From Candidatus Schekmanbacteria bacterium (lineage in GTDB: Bacteria > CSSED10-310 > JACPHN01): a stretch of 39,686 nucleotides of DNA. Where the stretch lies: positions 1 to 39,686 of the forward strand of contig JACPHN010000239.1 in NCBI GenBank assembly GCA_016188575.1, in the 5' to 3' direction. Of this stretch, positions 33,690 to 39,686 are shown piece after piece. Within the stretch, counting starts at the first letter, position 1, and the number at the start of each line of letters is the position of its first letter. The notes beneath the pieces were generated by a model that worked only from the letters and a program-made list of their open reading frames with translations, was not told the DNA's origin and made no database searches. The translations under genes and the position numbers were made by a program.

Positions 33690-35036
33690 ATGGCTTCTCG
33701 GGACCGGAGGTTCGCGCGAAACATCGGGACGCGGCGGCATGTTGCCGCCTTCGCGGTCTGGTCTGCGCTCGCTTTTCTGCTCTGGATGGCTCATCCAGCA
33801 AGCGCGGCAGACACCAACTGGTCCGGCGTTCAAGCGCTGAGCTCCGACTATACCGTCAACGCCGGAGATCGCCTCATTATCGCTCCGGGCACGCGCATCC
33901 AGGTCGCGGCCAGGGCCGAGTGCCCGACCGGGACCGCCGACAACGAAACCCTCCCGGACTGCTGGGAGATTATTGTACGCGGCGAATTGCTCGCCGACGA
34001 TCCGACGGGAGGCGCCATCGTCTTCTCCTCCAATGGCACGCCAAGCGACTGGGGCGGCATCGCCATTCGCGATGGCGGCAAGGCGACGTTGCGCGGCGTC
34101 ACCATTCGTGACGCCAAGGTCGGCGTGCTGGCGGACGACGCCCACGGCACTGCCGAATCTCCGAACGTCAACATTGCGTTCTCGAGCTTCGACAACAATC
34201 AATACCACGCCATCTGGGCCTCCGGCGAATCCCACTCGGCGATCGCCAACAATCTGCTCCGCGACCATCCGGCGCAGCTAGACGGTTCCGTAATCAAGAT
34301 CTATACGAGCGGCGACGCGTCTACGGTGGTCAAGAACAATCTCATATTCGACAATCAAGAGGCGGGCATCACCGTCCAGGATTGCTCGCCGAGCATCGTG
34401 AACAACACCTTCATCGGCGGCGAGTATGGCCTCTTCTTGAAGGGGAGCACGGCGCTTCCCGATGTGCGCAACAACATCTTCTCCGAGTACACCTTTTTCG
34501 GCATTGGATGTGACGCCGGCTTTCTGGGGAATCCGGACCCGATTGTCGAGTTCAACAACGTCCATTCCACGGCCGCGACGTCCAAGCCGATAGGTTTTGG
34601 CGACGATTACTGGCAGCCTTGCGGCCTCGATTGTCCGACTACGGAATCAAACCCCTCCGCCTGTGGTGCCTTCACGGGTGGCGCCAACATCAGCACAGGC
34701 GGCGCCGGGCTGTTCGTAGACGCGGCGCAGCACGACTATATGTTGCCTGTTGGTAGCCCTAGCGTGGACGCGGGCGACCCCAATTTGCAGTACACCGATG
34801 CGTCCTGGGTGGTCGGAAATGGTAATGAAAACCGTAACGACCAGGGCGCATACGGTGGGCCGGGCGCGAGCCCGCGGGCGGGTGCCGCAGTGCCGCTGCT
34901 TTCCGCCGCCGCCGCTGCCTTGTCGCTCGGCGCTATCGGCAGGCGGCTGCGAACGCGGCGAATGAGCGCGCGGAGCCCGGGCGCCGGCAGCACAGGCCGC
35001 TGGCGTGCACTGTTTTCGTTTCGGCAAACGGCTTGA
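33690..35036 (+). CDS. Secreted right-handed beta-helix protein with C-terminal membrane tail
   Basis: 448 residues; ATG 33690 is six bases after TTGGAGG. A basic start and hydrophobic run (AFAVWSALAFLLWMAHPASA) form a signal peptide. Repeated 'xNNxF/Ixx' coils (FDNNQYHAIW, IANNLLRDH, VKNNLIFDNQEAGITV, IVNNTFIGGEYGLFL, VRNNIFSEY) show a parallel beta-helix of the pectate-lyase/NosD type. GSPSVDAGDP near 360 is a common motif in choice-of-anchor beta-helix surface proteins. The C-terminus has a hydrophobic stretch followed by GRRLRTRR, a sorting or anchoring tail. No catalytic residues can be assigned; a polysaccharide-binding or lyase role is possible. It is followed 17 bases later by the GAF-GGDEF gene. 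Confidence 0.85.
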   Translation: MASRDRRFARNIGTRRHVAAFAVWSALAFLLWMAHPASAADTNWSGVQALSSDYTVNAGDRLIIAPGTRIQVAARAECPTGTADNETLPDCWEIIVRGELLADDPTGGAIVFSSNGTPSDWGGIAIRDGGKATLRGVTIRDAKVGVLADDAHGTAESPNVNIAFSSFDNNQYHAIWASGESHSAIANNLLRDHPAQLDGSVIKIYTSGDASTVVKNNLIFDNQEAGITVQDCSPSIVNNTFIGGEYGLFLKGSTALPDVRNNIFSEYTFFGIGCDAGFLGNPDPIVEFNNVHSTAATSKPIGFGDDYWQPCGLDCPTTESNPSACGAFTGGANISTGGAGLFVDAAQHDYMLPVGSPSVDAGDPNLQYTDASWVVGNGNENRNDQGAYGGPGASPRAGAAVPLLSAAAAALSLGAIGRRLRTRRMSARSPGAGSTGRWRALFSFRQTA

Positions 35037-35052
35037 CAACGGTGAAAGGGCG

Positions 35053-36231
35053 ATGAGTGGCATCGACAAAGACAAGGAACGGCCGAAAGTAACGCCGCCC
35101 GCAGGGCAGGACTTCCCAACGGACCCCGACCTCAAGGTCGACAATCTGCTCTCCGAAATCGAAGGCGAGTTCGCGGAGTTCGAGCGCGCCCTGAGCGAAA
35201 CCAGCCCTGGCGTCGAGGAAATGCGCCCCGACGAGCGTTTCCGGCATCTCGAGATTCTGCTGGAGACCAGCCGCATACTGGGATCGTCCCTCGAGCTCGG
35301 CAAGTTACTGGCCCTGATGCTCGATCGCGTGCTCGAAGTGACGCGCGGCGAGCGGGCCTTCGTGTTTCTCACGGACGAAACGGGAAACCTCCGTCAGAAC
35401 GTCGGGCGCAGCGCCGCGGGTGACCGCATTCGCGAGGGCGAGGCGCAGGTCAGCATGAGCATCGTTTCGCGCGTCCTGAAATCGGGCAAGCCGTTTTGGG
35501 CGACGGACGTCCTGGGCGAAGACGAGCTGAGCGTCACCACGTCGATCGCCGCGCTCAGTCTGCGGACCATCATTTGCGTCCCGCTGCTCATTCGCGAGGC
35601 CGTTACGGGCGTGCTTTACGTCGACAGCCAGGCGTTGAGCAGCGGCTTGTCCAAGCGCGACTTTCTGCTGATCGAGGCCCTTGCGTCGCTCGCGGCGCTG
35701 GCGATCGAGAACGCCAAGCTCTACTCCACCGTGATCCACGATGCCGTCACCGGGGCCTTCAACTACGGGTACATCCAGGTGCGTATTGGCGAGGAAATCG
35801 AGCGGTGCCGCCGGAGCCGGACAACCTTTGCCGCGATTCTGCTGCAGCTCACCAACCTGCGCGGGATCAACCGCGAGCATGGTTCCACGGTGGGAAGCGC
35901 CGTGCTCAAGGAGCTGCATCGCCTCCTGGCCGCGGAGCTCCGGCAGGTCGATATTCTCGGCCGGCACGGCCCCGACGAGTTCGCCATCATTCTCGTGGAT
36001 ACCCCCGCGAGCGAAGGCGCAATCGTCGCGCGACGCCTCAAGAAGCGCGTGGAAAAGCACTCCTTTGCGGCGCTGCCACAGCCTACGCCGCTGCGCACTC
36101 ACGTCGGGGTGGTGATCTACCCGGGCACGGGGCTGAGCGGAACCGATAGCGTCCTCGTGGCCCTGCAGGAAGCGCTGCGCCGGAGCCGCGACGAGCCGGA
36201 CATCGACGGCATCGGCGCCTATTCCTCGTGA
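35053..36231 (+). CDS. GAF-GGDEF protein with altered active-site signature
   Basis: 392 residues from ATG 35053 (AAAGGG upstream). An acidic leader is followed by a GAF domain (about 75-220: ASLRTIICVPLLIREAVTGVLYVDS typifies it) and a GGDEF domain (about 228-385: HDAVTGAFNYGYIQ at its start). The signature reads Gly306-Pro-Asp-Glu-Phe310 in place of GGDEF, so the second glycine is lost. The metal-binding Asp/Glu is kept but activity may be reduced or absent, giving a cyclic-di-GMP synthase or a GTP-sensing regulator. No membrane helix. It heads a tight run of four genes ending with endonuclease V. Confidence 0.88.
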   Translation: MSGIDKDKERPKVTPPAGQDFPTDPDLKVDNLLSEIEGEFAEFERALSETSPGVEEMRPDERFRHLEILLETSRILGSSLELGKLLALMLDRVLEVTRGERAFVFLTDETGNLRQNVGRSAAGDRIREGEAQVSMSIVSRVLKSGKPFWATDVLGEDELSVTTSIAALSLRTIICVPLLIREAVTGVLYVDSQALSSGLSKRDFLLIEALASLAALAIENAKLYSTVIHDAVTGAFNYGYIQVRIGEEIERCRRSRTTFAAILLQLTNLRGINREHGSTVGSAVLKELHRLLAAELRQVDILGRHGPDEFAIILVDTPASEGAIVARRLKKRVEKHSFAALPQPTPLRTHVGVVIYPGTGLSGTDSVLVALQEALRRSRDEPDIDGIGAYSS

Positions 36232-36241
36232 GCCAGGTGCC

Positions 36242-36406
36242 ATGAAAGTCTCCGCGCTGCCGGCGATCCTCGGCCTGTGCCCCATTTGTAAGCGTCGCAG
36301 AAAACTGGCGCACGTCGTATTCGTGCCGGCCGCGGAAGAATCGCCGAACGGCACGATGTGGGTTTGCTCGCTGGACTGCGTGAATCTGTACTTCGAGCTC
36401 ATCTAG
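36242..36406 (+). CDS. Small zinc-finger-like protein
   Basis: 54 residues, starting ten bases after the GGDEF stop with AGGT upstream. It has CPIC near residue 13 and C-x3-C (CSLDC) near residue 44, a four-cysteine treble-clef-like zinc site reminiscent in layout of YacG and other small C4 proteins, but it is not YacG. Its TAG shares its G with the GTG start of the next gene (36406), a strong sign that it is a real, coupled gene. Function unknown. Confidence 0.65.
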   Translation: MKVSALPAILGLCPICKRRRKLAHVVFVPAAEESPNGTMWVCSLDCVNLYFELI

Positions 36407-38337
36407 TGGCGCGACGCGTCTGGGGATTCGCGCTGCTGGCGACTGTGGCGCCGGCATGTACGGTGTATGCGTGCATGACGCAAGGGAGCTGCTGGGCGCG
36501 CATCGAGCAAGCGGCAACCGCCAAGGTGCACCGCGTCTCCTGGGACATTGGTCCCGGCGACGGGCCGGGAGTGATGGGGCAGGGCCGGCTGCGTGAACAG
36601 ATCGGCGTGTACCCTGTGGCACTGGACCCGAAGGAGGTCTTGGAGGCGCCGGCGCTCGCCGTGGACGGTGGCGCGTTTTCCGATCCGGGGTCGAGCCCGC
36701 TTTTCGTGATCCCGGCCCGCGCCCTGCGCCGGCTGTGCATCGCGGGCGGACCGGGGCGGACGATCGGCTTCGCGCTAATGTGGAACATGGGCGACGCGCC
36801 GCAAGAGGTCGACGTTCGTTTCGCCGCCGGTGGGTCCGGCGGTTGCGCGGTCCGGGACGAGAAGGTGGCCGCGATTCCCGCGGCGACGCCTGACCATGTC
36901 ACGCTCGCCCCCGGTATCCCCACGATCGTCGACCTCCCCGAATCGCGATTCGGCGCCGGAGTACCGGAGCCCCCTGCGTTCGCGCTGGACATCGCCAATC
37001 ATGGCGCGGAGCCCCTCAATCTCGCGTTGGTCCGCGACCGCTCGGCTCTCGGCCTGACGCTGGCGGCGACTGGCAGCTCCGCCCTGGCGCTCCCCGTGCT
37101 GGCTGGCTCGATCCACAACGGAGAAGCGACCTCTGCGACGGTCATCGCGCTGGCAGACGCGCTGCGCGCGCTCGGGGAGCACGAGCTTGCTCTCGGCGTG
37201 CTGAGGCGATTCACCGCGGCGGGGATGGCGATCGCCAAAGATGGATACGGGATGGGGCTCAGCGCCGAGCTGGCCGCTCGAGTCGGTCAGTGCGAGTCCG
37301 CGTGGAACGAGCTTCTCCACTCGACGCGATCCGGCGCGGAGCGCGCCCGCCGGCGCTGGCGTAGCGCTCATCTCGAAACGGCGCGGTGCCTGCACGGTGC
37401 AGGACAGGCTGAAGAAGCACTGCTATTCTTGACGCGCTGGTCGCCGCTCAACTCCGTGGAGAAATCGCTGGGCGCTCCGGATGCCGCTGCCCTGTGCCTC
37501 AAGGCGGAGCTCCTCGAGGAAGCGCGCGAGATTGCCGGCGCAAACCGCGCATATGCGCGCTGCTTGCGCGCCATTCCGGGGCTCCAGCGCGCGGCAGAGG
37601 GGCGCGAGCGAACCCGCGCCGCGGGCAAGCGCGGTGGGGCCGGCGCCCCACAACCCGGGCAGAATGCGCACCGCACCTCTGCGGCCGAGCCCCTTGCCAC
37701 CTTCGGTACGGCTCTGGAGCTGCGTGCGCTGACGACCGCGCGCCCGGACGGTCGGTGCAGAGTGGTCACCGCGACCTGGACAAACCGCGCGGCCATTCCC
37801 TTCGAGCTGCTCGTCGAGCTCCGCAACCGCGAGCGACGGCGACTGCTGGTCACTCCCGTCGGGAAACCGTATCTCACGCCTTCGTGGCGGCGCGACGAGA
37901 TCATCGCTCAGCCCATTCGCTACGCTTGCGATGGCGACTGGAGCGTGGGCGATCCGGCCTTCGTTTCGGTCCTGCACCCCGCGGCAGCCGGGCGAAGCGC
38001 GGTGGGCCAGGCGCAGGATCGGGCTGCACTGCTCGAGTTGCTGAAATGGAACGTACTGGCACTCGCTCCGCCGCCAATCCGCGTGGTTGCGGCGGGCCAG
38101 GCAGCACTGCAGGACACGGCGAGCCGCCCGGCGGCGGGCGCGGATGCCGATGCCAATCCGCTGGAGCCGCACGTGGTGACGGCGGTTCGCTCGCAAGGTT
38201 TCGCGGCGGCTCGCGATCCGGCGTTTTGGGCGGGGCTTGCCGCGCTTCAGGACGAGTCGGGCATCGTTGACGCTTCATCGACACGTCTCAAGATCCAGGA
38301 CAACATGGTCGTGCTCGGCACGCCGGCAGCGCCATGA
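36406..38337 (+). CDS. Exported protein of unknown function with helical-repeat core
   Basis: 643 residues from GTG 36406, overlapping the stop of the zinc-finger gene. The start has a basic residue pair and a hydrophobic run (GFALLATVAPACTVYAC) that could be a signal peptide or a lipobox-like PAC. The first 230 residues look beta-rich (RTIGFALMWNMGDAPQEVDVRF). A TPR-like helical region follows (about 245-410; RALGEHELALGVLRRF, GQAEEALLFL), then a second beta-rich domain (about 430-560) and a C-terminal helical tail. No family recognised. The stop overlaps the endonuclease V ATG, so the two are co-translated although one is exported and the other acts on DNA. Confidence 0.7.
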   Translation: MARRVWGFALLATVAPACTVYACMTQGSCWARIEQAATAKVHRVSWDIGPGDGPGVMGQGRLREQIGVYPVALDPKEVLEAPALAVDGGAFSDPGSSPLFVIPARALRRLCIAGGPGRTIGFALMWNMGDAPQEVDVRFAAGGSGGCAVRDEKVAAIPAATPDHVTLAPGIPTIVDLPESRFGAGVPEPPAFALDIANHGAEPLNLALVRDRSALGLTLAATGSSALALPVLAGSIHNGEATSATVIALADALRALGEHELALGVLRRFTAAGMAIAKDGYGMGLSAELAARVGQCESAWNELLHSTRSGAERARRRWRSAHLETARCLHGAGQAEEALLFLTRWSPLNSVEKSLGAPDAAALCLKAELLEEAREIAGANRAYARCLRAIPGLQRAAEGRERTRAAGKRGGAGAPQPGQNAHRTSAAEPLATFGTALELRALTTARPDGRCRVVTATWTNRAAIPFELLVELRNRERRRLLVTPVGKPYLTPSWRRDEIIAQPIRYACDGDWSVGDPAFVSVLHPAAAGRSAVGQAQDRAALLELLKWNVLALAPPPIRVVAAGQAALQDTASRPAAGADADANPLEPHVVTAVRSQGFAAARDPAFWAGLAALQDESGIVDASSTRLKIQDNMVVLGTPAAP

Positions 38338-39026
38338 AAATCCGCGAGCTGCATGCCTGGCCCCGCATGTCGACGTCTGAGGCAAAGCAGCTCCAGCTTC
38401 GCCTTCGCGAGTTGCTCGTATGGGACGGCGGACCGGCCTCTTGCGCCCTGGTCGCCGGTGGTGACGGGACTTACCGAGTAGGCCAACCGACGGGCCGTGC
38501 CAGCGCCGTCATCTGGTCTACCGAAGAGCTGACGGTCGTTGAACGCTCCTTCGCCGAACGCGAGCTGACGATGCCGTACATCCCGGGCCTGTTTTCATTC
38601 CGTGAAGCCCCGGTGCTGTTGGAGGCGTTTCGCGGCCTGCGGCACACGCCGGACGTGGTCCTGTTGGATGGTCATGGCCTGGCGCACCCGCGGCGATTTG
38701 GCCTGGCGTGTCACGTCGGATTGTTTCTCGACCTGCCGACGATTGGCTGTGCCAAGTCGCTTCTCGTGGGCAAGCACGGGGACCTGGCAAGCGATGAGGG
38801 AGCAACTGCGCCGATCGTTCACGAGGGCGAGGTCGTCGGCGCGGCGGTGCGCACCAGACGAGGTTGCCGCCCCGTCTACGTGTCGCAGGGGTACCGCATC
38901 TCGCTGGCGCGTGCTATCGAAATCGTGCTGCTCTGCGCCCGTGGCCGGCGCCTGCCCGAGCCCGCCAGGCTGGCTCACCTGGCACTGCAGGGCGAGCGTA
39001 CCTGGTCACGTCCTCCTGCTTGCTGA
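38334..39026 (+). CDS. nfi: Endonuclease V (deoxyinosine 3' endonuclease)
   Basis: 230 residues; the ATG overlaps the preceding stop (ATGA 38334-38337). Endonuclease V landmarks in order: PYIPGLFSFREAP, with the Glu equivalent to E. coli Glu89; LLDGHGLAHPRRFGLACHVG, with the Asp equivalent to Asp110; LPTIGCAKSLL; and VYVSQGYRISLARAIEIV near the end. The N-terminal strand that usually reads 'GvDvsy' (catalytic Asp35) appears as AGGDGTY, so the Asp is kept, and a His in RLAHLAL may equal His214. The enzyme nicks DNA one base 3' of deoxyinosine, starting repair of deaminated adenine. Its place at the end of a signalling/exported-protein operon is unusual. Confidence 0.93.
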   Translation: MKIRELHAWPRMSTSEAKQLQLRLRELLVWDGGPASCALVAGGDGTYRVGQPTGRASAVIWSTEELTVVERSFAERELTMPYIPGLFSFREAPVLLEAFRGLRHTPDVVLLDGHGLAHPRRFGLACHVGLFLDLPTIGCAKSLLVGKHGDLASDEGATAPIVHEGEVVGAAVRTRRGCRPVYVSQGYRISLARAIEIVLLCARGRRLPEPARLAHLALQGERTWSRPPAC

Positions 39027-39084
39027 GGGTGGCGAACGGTTCCGTAACTCGAAACCGCCCTCGGCTTTGCAACGCTTCGATCGC

Positions 39085-39684
39085 ATGTTGATGCGTCTCT
39101 ACGCCATTTCGCCTCGCCTGAGCGGCCGCGCCGAAACCACCGTCGCCACCTACGGCTCGGCCCTGCGCGTCTTCGGCGCCTTCTACCGCGAGTCGCTCGG
39201 GAAGCCCGGGCCCTATCCATCGCGCCTCGCCGAAACCGACGTCTTCGCCTTCGTCGATCACCTGCGGCGGGACCGGCTGCTGAGCGCCGCCTCGCTCAAC
39301 CGGTTCGTCTCCGCGCTTCGCGCCTTCGCCCGCTTCCTGCTCGAGCGCCATTGGCATCGGCGGGACCTCGGGCGCGAGCTGCTCCCGTTTCGCACTGCGC
39401 GCCCGGCGGCTCCCGTGCGCCTCAGCCCTGAGGAGCTTCGCCACCTGGTCACAAGCGTCGCCGTCGACGGCAGAATCGGCCGCTGCGACCTCGCCACCGG
39501 GAAAGGCAGTGCGGCGCAGCACTACCTGCGTGCGTTATACCTCAAAGGCATGGCCCATCTCGGTCACGCTTCAACGCTGGCGAAAAACGACCGGGGTGTG
39601 CCGGCGAAAAGTAGGCCAGACGGGGCGTGGCAGTTGGGTGGGTATGGCCGGGAGCAAGTAGGCCTGTGGTGGCTTGATCCGTGA
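39085..39684 (+). pseudogene. Tyrosine recombinase (XerC/D-like), truncated by an apparent insertion element
   Basis: From ATG 39085 (or 39091) the protein shows a normal core-binding (SAM-like) domain: TTVATYGSALRVFGAFYRES, TDVFAFVDHLRRD, SAASLNRFVSALRAFARFLL and VRLSPEELRHLV. Resemblance to a Xer-type recombinase continues to about GRCDLA (near 39495), where GRRDLAL.. and the first catalytic Arg should follow. Instead the frame runs into unrelated sequence to TGA 39682-39684. The catalytic Arg-His-x-x-Arg-Tyr residues are absent, so it cannot be active. The downstream sequence has features of an IS21-like end. A divergent or rearranged recombinase is the alternative. Confidence 0.6.
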
Positions 39685-39686
39685 AC
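39500..39686. mobile_element. Probable left end of an IS21-like insertion sequence, running off the window
   Basis: After the break in the recombinase, the sequence holds three spaced copies of a GGCGAAAA/AAGTAGGCC-type motif and no gene, then reaches a possible GTG start (39681) at the window edge. IS21 elements carry such multiple terminal repeats ahead of istA. The exact outer end cannot be placed; it should lie around 39490-39575. No transposase is visible here. Confidence 0.45.
39578..39665 (+). repeat. Three related direct repeats in the insertion-element end
   Basis: Copies at 39578-39594 (TGGCGAAAAACGACCGG), 39601-39618 (CCGGCGAAAAGTAGGCCA) and 39648-39665 (CCGGGAGCAAGTAGGCCT). Copies 2 and 3 agree at 14 of 18 positions. 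They fit transposase-binding repeats of an IS21-type end. Confidence 0.55.

Noticed and set aside
35033-35038. Perfect TTGACA before the GAF-GGDEF gene
   Set aside because: A -10 at normal spacing would fall inside the coding sequence beyond ATG 35053.
1-39686. CRISPR arrays, tRNA, rRNA and riboswitches
   Set aside because: No regularly spaced repeats, no tRNA-like T-arm or cloverleaf, and no conserved leader such as a T-box before valS were found by eye.

Overview
This is a GC-rich (roughly two-thirds G+C) bacterial chromosome segment, densely packed with genes on both strands. Serine/threonine kinases, a sigma54 enhancer-binding protein, lipoproteins, secreted proteins with C-terminal hydrophobic tails, and a glycine-rich RRM protein suggest Myxococcota or a related former-deltaproteobacterial lineage. 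No rRNA or tRNA gene is present, so this is an inference. Both ends touch mobile DNA: the tail of an Rpn/PD-(D/E)XK transposase-like gene on the left, and an IS21-like left end that seems to interrupt a tyrosine recombinase gene on the right.

Layout. 1-813: Rpn-family tail and a frameshifted pilin-like gene. 1181-3166: a two-domain fatty acyl-CoA reductase (Maqu_2507-like). 3210-14000: a sulfur-themed stretch on the + strand with an ATC-hydrolase-like gene overlapping gamma-glutamyltransferase, then a sulfate ABC transporter (CysA fused to a universal-stress domain, lipoprotein Sbp, CysT, CysW) and an overlapping histidine kinase/response regulator pair. 14060-17272 (minus): RRM protein, a membrane protein distantly like linalool dehydratase/isomerase, and a lipoprotein of unknown function. 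17618-20668: a sigma54 activator with degenerate GGDEF, GAF, AAA+ and what look like two Fis-type helix-turn-helices. 20724-23378 (minus): valS. 23537-31605 (+): secreted zinc protease, M48 protease with zinc ribbons, a 1437-residue tandem kinase/ATPase/helical-repeat protein and a pseudo-subtilase. 31574-33411 (minus): two exported proteins. 33690-39026 (+): beta-helix surface protein, then a tight operon of GAF-GGDEF protein, small zinc-finger protein, exported helical-repeat protein and endonuclease V.

Two signals go beyond the gene list. First, three near-consensus sigma54 promoters (GG-N10-GC) precede genes for exported or membrane-anchored proteins, two of them flanking the activator gene, which suggests a local regulon. 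Second, three adjacent genes each carry a sharply bounded internal block of about 35-42% GC (29.2-29.7, 30.35-30.96 and 31.62-32.14 kb) that stays in frame while the flanking parts of the same genes are GC-rich.

Starts were chosen by Shine-Dalgarno sequence, overlap with the previous gene and signal-peptide logic. Family names come from motif recognition without database searches.
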